DNA of 51,011 nucleotides from Acidimicrobiia bacterium (GCA_022820805.1 JAJEEV010000036.1:1-51011); one strand, 5' to 3'. Shown: positions 8,235 to 16,806, numbered from the stretch's first letter. Translations and numbers: made by a program. The notes: generated by a model from the sequence alone, not told the origin.

Positions 8235-9476
8235 CTAGCCCAGGGGATATCGCAGCTCGCCGGTGGCGGCTCCGTCGGGGGCGACCACGACGATCTTGCC
8301 GTCAAGCACCTGGACCGTGCCCATCGGCTTGCCGACGTTGACGCCGCGCTCGTCGAAGTCGATGGGTCCGTAGAAGGTGTCCGCCGACAGCTCCCGCAGC
8401 GCGGCCCGGACCGCGTCGGTGTCGATCGATCCGGCGGCCTCGATGGCGAGGTGCAGGGCCAGCGCGGCCGCGGTGGCGCTGGCCGCCTGGTACACCGGCG
8501 GCTCGCCCCAGAGGCTCTCGTAGTAGTCCGCATAGTCGGCGGCCGTCCCGAAGTACGGCCCGGCGTAGGCCATGGACGGCTCCCACTGGGTCGGTCCGAT
8601 CACGCCCTCAGCGTCGCGGCCGAGTTCGGCGACCAGCCTGGGATTTGAGGGGCCGACGGTGATCAGCATGCCGTCGGGCTCGAAGCCGATCTCCTTGGCC
8701 GAGCTCACGAACAGCACCGCGTCGTTGTAGTGGCCGCCTCCGATGAACAGATCGGGGTCGAGGTCCCGCAGCGTCGTCATGATGGCTGTGACATCCTCGA
8801 TGCCCTCGGCGTAGGCCTCGGTGGCCAGCACCTCGATGCCGTTGGCCTCCAGGTGACGGGCCGCGCCTCTGGCCACCGCGGTGGCGAACGAAGTGTCCTC
8901 GTGGGCGATCACTGCGGTGCGGGCCCCGCTGGCCGCCAGGGCCTCGATGCTGGAGAGGGTGTAGTCGCTGGCGATGGTGGCCACCAGGAACAGATTCTCG
9001 AATCCTCGCTCGAACATGGCGTCGGAGGTGCCGCTGCCCTCCACCATCAACACGCCGTTGGCCTCCGCGACGGCGCTGGTGGGTGTGGTCAGGCCGCTCG
9101 AGTACGGACCCAGTAGGAAGTCGACCCCGTCGTCGTCGATGAGGCGCCGTGCGACGCTCTCGGCGGTGCCGGCGTCGGACTCGTCGTCGTAGTACACGAT
9201 CTCGGCCCGGTAGCGCTCCTCCCCGACGCGGATGCCGCCGTTGACGTCGTTGACCCACTGCAGCCAGGTGTCGTAGCCCTGCCGGGTGTCCTTGCCCTCG
9301 GCCGCGAACTTCCCCGTCTCGCTCACCGCGGCTCCCAGCCGGACGGTCCCGTCGAACCCATCCGAGGCCGTGCCCGCACCGGCATCAGTCGAGTCGCCGG
9401 CTGTGCCGCTGCAGGCCGCCAACACCGCCAGTCCGGCGAGCAGGATCATCGTCAGGGCCAGTTCAATGCGTCTCAT
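8235..9476 (-). CDS. LIV-type (Peripla_BP_6) substrate-binding lipoprotein
   Basis: Secreted solute receptor of 413 aa. The leader MRRIELALTMILLAGLAVLAAC ends in a lipobox with acceptor C22, followed by a Ser/Thr/Gly/Asp linker. The mature part opens with GTVRLGAAVSETGKFAAEGKDTRQGYDTWLQWVNDVNGGI, the hallmark of branched-chain-amino-acid/amide receptors, and carries DDESDAGTAESVARRLI and LGPYSSGLT. These proteins feed LivHMGF-type ABC transporters, but no permease or ATPase gene is in the window, so it is an orphan receptor here. Ligands of this family include amino acids, aromatic acids and amides, so the ligand cannot be named. Divergent from the acyl-CoA synthetase with a 92-bp gap. Confidence 0.93.
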   Translation of the reverse strand: MRRIELALTMILLAGLAVLAACSGTAGDSTDAGAGTASDGFDGTVRLGAAVSETGKFAAEGKDTRQGYDTWLQWVNDVNGGIRVGEERYRAEIVYYDDESDAGTAESVARRLIDDDGVDFLLGPYSSGLTTPTSAVAEANGVLMVEGSGTSDAMFERGFENLFLVATIASDYTLSSIEALAASGARTAVIAHEDTSFATAVARGAARHLEANGIEVLATEAYAEGIEDVTAIMTTLRDLDPDLFIGGGHYNDAVLFVSSAKEIGFEPDGMLITVGPSNPRLVAELGRDAEGVIGPTQWEPSMAYAGPYFGTAADYADYYESLWGEPPVYQAASATAAALALHLAIEAAGSIDTDAVRAALRELSADTFYGPIDFDERGVNVGKPMGTVQVLDGKIVVVAPDGAATGELRYPLG

Positions 9477-9568
9477 GTGGGCTCCCAGTCCGCCTGGTTC
9501 GACTGTGTCAGAAGGCTAGGTGCAGTGCCGGTGTGCGCGGTGCAGGCCCGTGCTGCCATCATTGCGCC

Positions 9569-11104
9569 ATGAAGGTTCCGCTCACCGTCCGTGACCACCT
9601 CGACCGGGCCCTGGCCGTCTACCCCGACCGGGTCGCCTTCGTCGACGAGCCCGACCAGCCCGCTCCCTCGATGGGCGAGGTGACCTTCTCGCGTCTGGGC
9701 AAGCTGTCCGACGCCACCGGTGCCGGCCTCGACGCGCTGGGCGTGCCCATGGGGGGCCGGGTGGCCATGGTGTCGCACAACGCCGGCCGCCTGCTCAGCT
9801 GCTTCTGGGGGGTGAGCGGCAACGGGCGCGTGTTCGTGCCCATCAACTTCCGCCTGAGCCTCGAGGAGGTCTCCTACATCGTCGAGCACTGCGGGGCTGA
9901 CGTGCTCCTGGTGGATCCTGAGCTGGCCGAGACGCTGGATCCGATCCCGTGCCGCCACAAGTTCGTGCTCGGCGCCGAGTCCGACGAGGCCCTGTTCCGC
10001 TTCGGAGCGACCCCACAGCCCTGGGAGCCCGACGAGGACGAGACCGCGGTGATCAACTACACCTCGGGCACCACCGCCCGGCCCAAGGGGGTCCAGCAGA
10101 CCCACCGCAGCCTCTGGCTCAATGCAGCCATGTTCGGCTGGCAGGCCTCCGTCAGCGACCGCGACTGCTACCTGCACACCCTGCCCATGTTCCACTGCAA
10201 CGGCTGGGGCATGCCCTATGCCCAGGTCGGCATGGGCACCAAGCAGGTGGTGCTGCGCAAGGTGGACGGCCCCGAGATCCTGCGCCGGGTGGACGCCCAC
10301 GGGATCACCATCATGTGCGGGGCGCCCGCGGTGGTGGCCGCCATCCTCGACGCGGCCGCGGACTGGGACGGGCCGATCCCCGGCGCGGGCCGCACCCGAA
10401 TCGTCGTCGCCGGCGCGCCCCCGCCCACCCGCACCATCGAGCGGGTGGAGACCGAGCTGGGATGGGAGTTCATCCAGATCTACGGCCTCACCGAGACCGC
10501 CCCGCTGCTGACCATGAACCGCAGCCGGGCCGAGTGGGACGGCCTGTCGCCGGCGGAGCGGGCCCGCAAGCTGTCGCGCCAGGGCGTGCCCGCGCTGGGG
10601 GTGCGCATGCAGGTGAGCGGATCGGGCGAGTTCCTGACCCGCTGCAACCATGTGCTGGAGGGCTACTGGGAGCAGCCCGAAGCCACCGCCGAGGCGATAG
10701 TCGACGGCTGGTTCCACACCGGCGACGGCGGGTACCTCGACGACGACGGCTACTACACGATCACCGACCGCAAGAAGGACGTGATCATCTCCGGCGGCGA
10801 GAACGTGTCGTCGATCGAGGTGGAGGACGCCCTGTTCTCGCACCCGGCCGTGGCCGAGGTGGCCGTGATCGGCGTGCCCCACGACAAGTGGGGCGAGACC
10901 GTCAAGGCGCTGGTGGTGCTGGCCCCCGGAGCCGGCGCCACGCCCGAGGAGCTGATCGCCCACTGCCGCGACCGCATCGCCCACTACAAGTGCCCGACGT
11001 CGGTGGAGATGCGCGACGAGCTGGCCCGCACCGCCACCGGCAAGCTCCAGAAGTTCAAGCTGCGGGCCCCCTACTGGGAGGGCATGACCAAAGCCGTCAA
11101 CTAG
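9569..11104 (+). CDS. AMP-forming acyl-CoA synthetase
   Basis: A 511-aa ANL-superfamily adenylating enzyme that would activate a carboxylic acid to its CoA thioester. The phosphate loop is YTSGTTARPKG (164-174). Later motifs are IYGLTETAP, WFHTGDGGYLDDDGYYTITDRKKDVIISGGENVSS and the C-terminal lysine motif TATGKLQKFKLR. It resembles medium/long-chain or DmdB-like synthetases, but substrate specificity cannot be read. ATG 9569 fits family N-termini, with only a weak ribosome site. It is followed 59 bp later by the beta-lactamase-fold gene on the same strand, with a strong hairpin between them. Confidence 0.92.
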   Translation: MKVPLTVRDHLDRALAVYPDRVAFVDEPDQPAPSMGEVTFSRLGKLSDATGAGLDALGVPMGGRVAMVSHNAGRLLSCFWGVSGNGRVFVPINFRLSLEEVSYIVEHCGADVLLVDPELAETLDPIPCRHKFVLGAESDEALFRFGATPQPWEPDEDETAVINYTSGTTARPKGVQQTHRSLWLNAAMFGWQASVSDRDCYLHTLPMFHCNGWGMPYAQVGMGTKQVVLRKVDGPEILRRVDAHGITIMCGAPAVVAAILDAAADWDGPIPGAGRTRIVVAGAPPPTRTIERVETELGWEFIQIYGLTETAPLLTMNRSRAEWDGLSPAERARKLSRQGVPALGVRMQVSGSGEFLTRCNHVLEGYWEQPEATAEAIVDGWFHTGDGGYLDDDGYYTITDRKKDVIISGGENVSSIEVEDALFSHPAVAEVAVIGVPHDKWGETVKALVVLAPGAGATPEELIAHCRDRIAHYKCPTSVEMRDELARTATGKLQKFKLRAPYWEGMTKAVN

Positions 11105-11125
11105 CTCCCCGCGGGTGCGGGGAGC
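11104..11125. terminator. 9-bp GC hairpin after acyl-CoA synthetase
   Basis: A perfect 9-bp stem (11104-11112 with 11117-11125) and 4-base loop begins at the last base of the synthetase stop codon. No T-run follows. It probably attenuates read-through into the next gene or stabilises the upstream mRNA. Confidence 0.5.
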
Positions 11126-11163
11126 GATGCGTCGACTCCGGTCCGCGCCGGTACGGTCGCACC

Positions 11164-12279
11164 ATGACAGGGATTGACGGCAAGGCGGTGGCGGCACTGG
11201 TTGAGCGGGCCCGGCGGGAGGTGGACTCCGGGCTCCTGCCGGCCGCCCAGCTCGCTCTGGCCCACGCGGGCGAGATCGTGGTGTCGGAGGCGCTGGGCGA
11301 CTGCACGGCGGACACCCGGTTCCACATGTACTCCGCGGTGAAGCCGTCGGTGGCGCTCACCGCAATGGAGCTCGCCGCCGAGGGACTCTTCGATGTCGGT
11401 GCGCCCGTGAGCGACGTGCTCGAGACCTTCGGGGCCAACGGCAAGGAGGCCATCACCGTGTCGCAGGTGATGCTCCACGCCGGCGGCTTCCCGTACGCGC
11501 CCGCGGGGCGTGCCGAGACCATCGACCGAACGGCCCGGCTGGAGGGCTACGGCAGGTGGCACACCGACTGGGAGCCCGGCACCCGCTTCGAGTACCACGC
11601 CCTCTCGGCCCACTGGGTGCTGGCCGACATCATCACCGAGGTCACCGGCCGGCCCTACGCCGACGTGATCACCGAGCGCATGATGGAGCCGGCGGGCTGC
11701 TCCCGATGGCTGGGCATCGGGATCGACGAACAGGCCGACGTGGCCGACGTCATGGGTGTGGGCTCGCTGCCGACCGCGGCCGAGCTGGCCGCCCTCGGCC
11801 TCGACGAGCTGCCCGGCGGGGTCAACGAGGAGGTGCTCGCCGCCTTCAACCTGCCCTGGCTGCGGGCCGCCGGCGTGCCCGGCGGCGGCGGGATCGCCCG
11901 GGCCGCTGACATGGCTCTGTGGTACCAGGCCGTGCTCCACAACCCGGACGGCTTCCTGCACCCCGAGGTCCGCTCCGACGCCATGGTCGTCCGCCAGAAC
12001 CATCCCGACTGGACCGGGACCCCCGCCAACCGCTCCCACGCCTTCGTGCTGGCCGGCAGCGACGGCAAGGCCGGTATGCGCGGCCATGGGCAGGGAGCCT
12101 CGGCCGGGGCCTTCGGCCACGGCGGCGCCGCCGGCCAGATCGCCTGGGCCGACCCGGCCAGCGGGATCTCGTTCGCCTACCTAACCAACGGCCTCGACCG
12201 CAACGACCTCGCCTCAGCCCGCCGCCGAGTCGCCATCTCCACCAGGGCTCTGGCGTGCGGTGCAACACAAAACTATTGA
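11164..12279 (+). CDS. Serine hydrolase, class C beta-lactamase/EstB fold
   Basis: A 371-aa member of the beta-lactamase-related family. The nucleophile/base pair is S57-x-x-K60 (YSAVKP). The second motif is the Y144 region (EYHALS), and the third is an HGG-type motif (FGHGGAAGQIAW) near the C-terminus. No signal peptide is visible, so it is probably a cytoplasmic esterase, lactonase or amidase rather than a resistance enzyme. The start is ATG 11164 at the beginning of recognisable sequence. The same frame is open far upstream through the synthetase gene, but that is a shadow frame. It ends facing the ThDP-enzyme gene across a 198-bp AT-richer gap. Confidence 0.87.
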   Translation: MTGIDGKAVAALVERARREVDSGLLPAAQLALAHAGEIVVSEALGDCTADTRFHMYSAVKPSVALTAMELAAEGLFDVGAPVSDVLETFGANGKEAITVSQVMLHAGGFPYAPAGRAETIDRTARLEGYGRWHTDWEPGTRFEYHALSAHWVLADIITEVTGRPYADVITERMMEPAGCSRWLGIGIDEQADVADVMGVGSLPTAAELAALGLDELPGGVNEEVLAAFNLPWLRAAGVPGGGGIARAADMALWYQAVLHNPDGFLHPEVRSDAMVVRQNHPDWTGTPANRSHAFVLAGSDGKAGMRGHGQGASAGAFGHGGAAGQIAWADPASGISFAYLTNGLDRNDLASARRRVAISTRALACGATQNY

Positions 12280-12477
12280 ATCTTCATGAAACAGTCGCAT
12301 ATTGCAAGTGGGGTGGCCCCGAGGGGTATCTCAACCGGACTCGGCCACGCACAGGGCCACCCCACCGCTGGATCATATGATAGCAGCTGTACATCACTGG
12401 ACAACATGAAAATCTATCACAGTTAACGTCTTGCAAGGCGGCGGCTCGGTCCCGGGTTGGCGCGAGCCCGCCAAGCG
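12280..12477. other. 198-bp AT-richer gap between convergent genes
   Basis: The region carries no convincing gene. It is visibly richer in A and T than the surroundings. It contains an inverted repeat with perfect 12-bp arms (12308-12319 and 12354-12365) around a 34-base loop, and the 10-bp palindrome ATCATATGAT at 12372-12381, which resembles half-sites of the 19-bp element found elsewhere. The region may be a terminator plus remnant promoter sequence from a lost gene; this is speculative. Confidence 0.5.
12308..12365. repeat. 12-bp perfect inverted repeat, 34-base loop
   Basis: The arm 12308-12319 (gtggggtggccc) is exactly complementary to 12354-12365. It could fold as a long-loop hairpin and end transcription from either convergent gene. 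No direct-repeat target duplication or transposase accompanies it, so I do not call it a mobile-element end. Confidence 0.6.
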
Positions 12478-14154
12478 TCAGTCCACTACTGCCAGCGGTG
12501 CCAGCGCGTCGATGTCGGTGACGACGTCGATCACGCACGGTCGTCCCGATTCGAGGGCCTGGTCCAGCGCCGGAGCGAAGTCCTGAGGCCTCTCGACTCG
12601 CAGGCCGAGCGCTCCGATCTGCTCGGCCAGGGCCGCGAAGTCGACCATGGTGAACTTCCACAGCTCCGAGGCGCCCCGTTCCGTCTGCACGCCGCCGTAG
12701 ACCCGGTCGAATCCCCGCTTGGACTGGTTGCCCGAGGCGTTGTTGTTGACCACCGTGACCGCGCCGATGCCCCACCGGACCGCGGTCTCGATCTCGGCCA
12801 CGTGGTACCAGAAGCCCGAGTCGCCGGTGAAGCACACCACGGGACGGTCGGGCAGGGCGCACTTGGCCCCGAGCGCGGCCGGGAAGGCCCAGCCGAGGTG
12901 GCCGGCCGACCGCAGGTAGTCCTGGCCCGGCTGCACGTCGAACATGCCCCCCATCCACATCCCGGCGTGGCCGGTGTCGACCACGACGATGGCGTCGGAG
13001 GGCGTGTGCTCGGTCAGCTCGGTGCAGATCCGCTCGGGGCGCGCTGGCACCGCGTCCGACAGCAGCTCGGCTCCGTGCTCGGCCCGCCACTGGGCGACGG
13101 CCTCTGTGGCTGCGGCCGTCCACTCGGGCCTGGAGACGGGTTCGCCGGCCCGGTCCAGTATCAGGTCGAGCACCGCGGCCGCGTCGCCGCAGATGCCGAC
13201 CGTGGCCGGGTAGTTGCGCCCGATGGCCTCCGGGTCCACATCGATCTGGATGGTGGCTCGGCCCGGTGTCGGCACCTGCCAGAAGTGGGTCGACATGCTG
13301 CCGGTCTCGCTGCCGACGTAGCACACCAGGTCGGCCCCGGAAACGACCCGGTTGGCCGATGCCCGCGAGTAGGTGCCGACGACCCCGACGCACAGCCGGT
13401 GAGCGCCGCCTATGGAGTCCTTGCCGTTGAGGGTGGTGGCCACCGGGATGTCGAGCCGCTCCGCGAGCGCCACCAGCCGACTCCCCGCACCGGACCATCT
13501 CGTGCCGCCGCCCGCGACCAGCACCGGGCGCCGGGCATCGCGTAGCAGCTCCACGGCCCGGTCCACGTCGACGGTGTCGGAGGGGACCGGCCGGTGCGGC
13601 GGAACCGACCCGTACCTGGACTCGGTGCGGGCGTCGGCCTCGACGGCACCGGCGTCGAGCTGACCCTCGTTGCCGGCGAACTGGAGGTGCACCGGACCGG
13701 GGGAGCCGGAGGTGGCGACCCTGAACGCCTGACGCACCATGTCGGGGATGCGCTCGGGATCGTCGATGGTGGCGTTCCATTTGGTGACGGTCTCGAAGGC
13801 GGGCACGTCGTCCACCTCCTGGTACACCTTGCGGAACTTCGTGGCCGGGTCGCGCCCGCCCGTGACCGCGATGACCGGCGAGTGGGCCAGCCAGGCGTCG
13901 CGCAACCCGGCGCAGAGGTTGAGAGCGCCGACAACCTGGGCCATGCACACGCCCGGACGCCGCGATGCCCGGGCGTAGCCGTCGGCCATGTAGGCAGCCG
14001 GTTTCTCACCGTGGGGCCGGACCCGTTTGATGCCCGTGAGCCTCTCGATCTCCACCATCGTGCGCCGCAGCACCGCGGGCACCTGGAAGATGTGGGTGAC
14101 GCCGTACTCCTCGAGCATGCGGGCGAGCGTCTCGGCCCCATCGCGCTGTGACAT
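12478..14154 (-). CDS. ThDP-dependent enzyme, acetolactate-synthase-like
   Basis: A 558-aa enzyme with the three-domain POX/ALS architecture. The N-terminal PYR domain keeps the proton-relay glutamate in PHGEKPAAYMADGYAR (about E50). A central domain (GGGTRWSGAGSRLVALAERLDIPVATTLNGKDSI) follows. The C-terminal PP domain holds the ThDP/Mg motif GDSGFWYHVAEIETAVRWGIGAVTVVNNN, with Ser where Gly is usual after GD. The family covers 2-keto acid decarboxylation, carboligation and acyl-CoA lyase reactions. No ALS small subunit is nearby and isoleucine genes are absent, so a catabolic role is likelier. The start ATG is 59 bp from the 19-bp element at 14214, shared with the divergent PhyH gene. Confidence 0.9.
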   Translation of the reverse strand: MSQRDGAETLARMLEEYGVTHIFQVPAVLRRTMVEIERLTGIKRVRPHGEKPAAYMADGYARASRRPGVCMAQVVGALNLCAGLRDAWLAHSPVIAVTGGRDPATKFRKVYQEVDDVPAFETVTKWNATIDDPERIPDMVRQAFRVATSGSPGPVHLQFAGNEGQLDAGAVEADARTESRYGSVPPHRPVPSDTVDVDRAVELLRDARRPVLVAGGGTRWSGAGSRLVALAERLDIPVATTLNGKDSIGGAHRLCVGVVGTYSRASANRVVSGADLVCYVGSETGSMSTHFWQVPTPGRATIQIDVDPEAIGRNYPATVGICGDAAAVLDLILDRAGEPVSRPEWTAAATEAVAQWRAEHGAELLSDAVPARPERICTELTEHTPSDAIVVVDTGHAGMWMGGMFDVQPGQDYLRSAGHLGWAFPAALGAKCALPDRPVVCFTGDSGFWYHVAEIETAVRWGIGAVTVVNNNASGNQSKRGFDRVYGGVQTERGASELWKFTMVDFAALAEQIGALGLRVERPQDFAPALDQALESGRPCVIDVVTDIDALAPLAVVD

Positions 14155-14213
14155 CTCCCATCAGCTCCCTTCACCGTGCGCGGGCCCGTGCCCGCCGGAA
14201 CGATTAGACCCGA

Positions 14214-14232
14214 ATCATGCAGAATATATGAT
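14214..14232. promoter_or_regulatory. 19-bp dyad element, copy A
   Basis: Sequence ATCATGCAGAATATATGAT, an exact match to the consensus I derived from eight copies. The outer arms ATCAT/ATGAT are inverted repeats. It lies 59 bp from the ThDP-enzyme start and 51 bp from the PhyH start, so one site could control both. It could alternatively embed a -10 box (TATGAT). Confidence 0.7.
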
Positions 14233-14283
14233 CTGTGCTCACAGCGGCCGGTAGCGCCGGCGCCAACCGCGAGGATACGAACG

Positions 14284-15159
14284 ATGCTCACTCCCGGCCA
14301 GATCGACGCCTACCGCACCGACGGCTATGTGGTCGTGCGCAGCGCGCTCCCCGAGCGGACCGTCGTCCGGCTGCGGGAGGCCGCCGACGGCTTCGCGGAG
14401 CAGGCTCGGAGGCTGACCGGCGACACCGACGTCATCGAGCTCGACGACTCGGACGCCTTCTCGGGCGGTCCGGCCCGGGTGCGCAGGATCAAGAGCCCGC
14501 ACCTGCATCACGAGACCTTCTCGGCCATGCTGGTCCATCCACCGTTCCTCGACATGGTCGAGGGGCTCATCGGCGCCGACATCCGCTGGCACCACACCAA
14601 GCTCAATGCCAAGCACCCAGGAGGGTCGGGCCAGGTGGAGTGGCACGCCGACTGGGGCTACTACCCCCACACCAATGACGATCTGCTGGAGATCAGCATC
14701 GCCCTCGACCCCTCCACCGAGGCCAGCGGCTGCCTGAAGGTGATCCCCGGCTCGCACTTGGAGCCGCTGCTGGACCACACCGAGAACGGCCGGTTCGTGG
14801 GGGCCGTCCCGGTCGGCAGCTTCGACCCGGCGGCCGCCGTGAGCATCGAGCTAGAGCCCGGCGACATCTCCATCCACCACGTCCGCCTGCTCCACGGCTC
14901 GGGCCCGAACCACAGCCGGCGACAGCGCAGGCTGCTCCTGCAGGGCTACGCCGCGGCCGACGCCTGGCCGTTGATGGCCCAGCACCAGCCCTCGGGCTGG
15001 CCGGAGTGGGATGAACGGATCCTTCGGGGACGGCCCTCGGTCGATGCCCGGCTGGCACCGTGCCCGGTGAAGGTGCCGTTGCCGGTGGTGCCTGCGATGG
15101 GCCTCTACCAGGTCCAGCGCCAGCTCAGCCGCTCGCACTTCGCCGAAGCCCCGCATTAG
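14284..15159 (+). CDS. Phytanoyl-CoA dioxygenase (PhyH) family protein
   Basis: A 291-aa Fe(II)/2OG oxygenase of the PhyH family. The facial triad is H121-x-D123 (EWHADWGYYPHTND) and H205 (LLHGSGPN), with the 2OG-binding arginine a few residues later (HSRRQRRLL). PhyH enzymes hydroxylate acyl-CoAs and many free small molecules such as ectoine. Here the substrate is unknown. ATG 14284 has a GAGGA site five bases upstream; a longer in-frame form from 14176 would run through the promoter and is rejected. It is divergent from the ThDP enzyme and convergent with the PPOX gene. Confidence 0.9.
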   Translation: MLTPGQIDAYRTDGYVVVRSALPERTVVRLREAADGFAEQARRLTGDTDVIELDDSDAFSGGPARVRRIKSPHLHHETFSAMLVHPPFLDMVEGLIGADIRWHHTKLNAKHPGGSGQVEWHADWGYYPHTNDDLLEISIALDPSTEASGCLKVIPGSHLEPLLDHTENGRFVGAVPVGSFDPAAAVSIELEPGDISIHHVRLLHGSGPNHSRRQRRLLLQGYAAADAWPLMAQHQPSGWPEWDERILRGRPSVDARLAPCPVKVPLPVVPAMGLYQVQRQLSRSHFAEAPH

Positions 15160-15166
15160 CGGCCGC

Positions 15167-15183
15167 CAGGCGTCAACCGCCTG
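15167..15183. terminator. Small hairpin between convergent genes
   Basis: A 6-bp stem (15167-15172 with 15178-15183) and 5-base loop lie in the 43-bp gap between the PhyH and PPOX stop codons. There is no T-run, so the support is symmetry and position only. Confidence 0.35.
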
Positions 15184-15202
15184 AGGGTCCGGGGGCGGAT
15201 GC

Positions 15203-15724
15203 TCAGGGCTGCCCGAAGGTGGAAACCTTGTCCACCCGGCACTCGAACAGCACCCGTCGCTCGTCGATGGACGGATCGCGCAGGCCGTAGGGAGGCTCCG
15301 CGCCGGTGTACTTCGTCCAGATCCCGTCGAGCTGCTCGGTGACCCGCTCGCCCTCGGAGGCGTCGTCCTCGGAAATCTCCCGCTCGACGGTGATCTTCAT
15401 CGACACCCAGTGGTACGGGTTCTGCGGGTTGACGAGGATCAGCGAGATCTCCGGGCTGTTGCGGATCCAGGCCGTCTTCTTGCGATGCTCGGCCACGTTG
15501 ACCAGCACCTTGTCCCCGGCGTAGTCGAACCACATCGGGGTCAGGCTGGGCCGGCCGTCAGCGCCGATCACCGACACCACCGCGGTGACCTGCTCGTCGA
15601 GCAGGCGCTTGTAGACGGGGTCGAGATCGTCGAGGCTGTCGATCTCGCGTCGCCCCCCGATCCCGAACTGGTCGGCTTGCAAGCCGGCTGACACGTCCAA
15701 GAACTGGTACAGCCTGATCGCCAT
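15203..15724 (-). CDS. PPOX-fold (pyridoxamine 5'-phosphate oxidase-like) flavin/F420 protein
   Basis: A 173-aa split-barrel protein. The core LLDEQVTAVVSVIGADGRPSLTPMWFDYAGDKVLVNVAEHRKKTAWIRNSPEISLILVNP is typical of actinobacterial PPOX-class enzymes that use FMN or F420 to reduce small molecules. ATG 15724 is chosen because AAGGAG lies six bases upstream; the frame also opens with TTG 15730, inside that ribosome site. It is last in an apparent LLM, SMP-30, PPOX operon (59-bp gap from SMP-30), so it may supply or use reduced flavin or F420 with the LLM enzyme. Cofactor choice cannot be decided from sequence alone. Confidence 0.85.
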   Translation of the reverse strand: MAIRLYQFLDVSAGLQADQFGIGGRREIDSLDDLDPVYKRLLDEQVTAVVSVIGADGRPSLTPMWFDYAGDKVLVNVAEHRKKTAWIRNSPEISLILVNPQNPYHWVSMKITVEREISEDDASEGERVTEQLDGIWTKYTGAEPPYGLRDPSIDERRVLFECRVDKVSTFGQP

Positions 15725-15783
15725 CTTCAACTCCTTGCTGTCGGGCCGAGCCGAACCCTATAGCCGGCCGCGGCGGGGGTCAT

Positions 15784-16806
15784 CTACCAATGGACCATCG
15801 GCAGCCCCGCCACCGGGCTGCGGAAGTAGGGGATCGACGTTCCTCTCAGGCTGCCCACATAGACGGTGCGCAGATCCGGGCCGCCGAAGGTGACGCTGGC
15901 GGTCCAGGGCGCGATGGTGCCGCCCGCGGCCAGCATCAGCTCGGGCGTCGCCTCGTCGCGGTGGAAGGCGTCGAGGAAGGCCCGCCCGGCCTCGGACCCG
16001 CGGTCGTCGTCGAGGAGGATGCGAAGGTCGCCGTCGGGGGTGATGGCGAAGATGCGGTCGTTGGCCACGTGGGTGCCCCACAGGTTGCCGAACGAGTCGA
16101 AGGCGATGCCGTCGATCAGCGCGCCGGTGTCGGTCGGGCCGAACACCTCGTAGTCGCTCAGCGAGCCGTCGGGCCCCACCCGCATGCGGCTGACCCGCTT
16201 GCCGCAGGTCTCGGCGATGTACATCCACTCCTCGGAGGCGTCGAGGCGGATCTCGTTGGTGAAGGCCAGCCCGTCGGCCACCACCCGGATGCCGTGCTCG
16301 TCGACCAGGACGATCCGGCCGTCGGCGATGTTGGGGCTGATCGCCTCCATCCAGTTCGGGATCATGGTGGAGATCGTCATGTAGATCCGGTCCCTGGAGT
16401 CTCGGAGCACGAAGTTGACCTTGCCGATCGGCTCGCCGTCGATCGAGTCGTGCATGACGGTGGACTGGCCGTCGCGAGTCATGCGCTCGAGGCGGTCGGT
16501 GCCGAAGTTCGAGATCAGGATGTCGCCGTTGGCCGCGAAGGCCAGGCCGTTGGGCAGCGTGCCGGTGGTGAAGCGCTCGGCGTCGTCGGCCGCGTCGGAG
16601 AACCGGGTGTCGGCCTCCTGGAGGATCAGCTCCTGCGCCCCGGTGGTGGTGTCGATGCGCACCACGCCGCCCCGGGCGTCGGCGGACCACAGGGTGCCGT
16701 CCCGCTCGGCCAGGATGCACTCGGGCCTCTGCAGGCCCTCGCCCACGTAGCGGATGCTGGCGACATCGACCTCGAAGCCGTCGATCGGGTTGGCAGCCAC
16801 GGTCAC
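15784..16806 (-). CDS. SMP-30/gluconolactonase-like beta-propeller hydrolase
   Basis: A 340-aa six-bladed beta-propeller of the SMP-30/gluconolactonase/LRE type. Recognisable blade segments are GLQRPECILAERDGTLWSADARGGVVRID, LPNGLAFAANGDILISNFGTDRL, TNEIRLDASEEWMYIAETCGKRVSR and IDGIAFDSFGNLWGTHVANDRIF. Conserved Glu/Asn/Asp positions in these blades bind the catalytic divalent metal. Members open lactones. Its GTG start overlaps the TGA of the LLM gene by 4 bases, so translation is coupled. That coupling suggests the LLM oxygenase makes a lactone or ester that this enzyme hydrolyses, which is inference. Confidence 0.88.
   Translation of the reverse strand: MTVAANPIDGFEVDVASIRYVGEGLQRPECILAERDGTLWSADARGGVVRIDTTTGAQELILQEADTRFSDAADDAERFTTGTLPNGLAFAANGDILISNFGTDRLERMTRDGQSTVMHDSIDGEPIGKVNFVLRDSRDRIYMTISTMIPNWMEAISPNIADGRIVLVDEHGIRVVADGLAFTNEIRLDASEEWMYIAETCGKRVSRMRVGPDGSLSDYEVFGPTDTGALIDGIAFDSFGNLWGTHVANDRIFAITPDGDLRILLDDDRGSEAGRAFLDAFHRDEATPELMLAAGGTIAPWTASVTFGGPDLRTVYVGSLRGTSIPYFRSPVAGLPMVHW

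Noticed and set aside
9949..11163. Long open frame joined to the beta-lactamase-fold gene (776 codons in total)
   Set aside because: The first 405 codons are an Arg/Pro/Gly-rich shadow of the acyl-CoA synthetase frame; the real gene starts at ATG 11164.
9473..11197. 574-codon minus-strand frame opposite the acyl-CoA synthetase
   Set aside because: An antisense shadow; its His/Gly/Val/Leu-rich composition is typical of reverse frames of high-GC genes.
12308..12365. Insertion-sequence terminal inverted repeats
   Set aside because: The arms are only 58 bp apart in total; there is no transposase and no target duplication.
12372..12381. ATCATATGAT as a ninth full copy of the dyad
   Set aside because: The arms are 9 bases closer together than in the eight copies, and it lies between two 3' ends; kept only as an orphan half-element.
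12284..13948. 554-codon open frame on the minus strand
   Set aside because: It is an alternate frame of the ThDP-enzyme gene with no family motifs. GC-rich DNA leaves such frames open.
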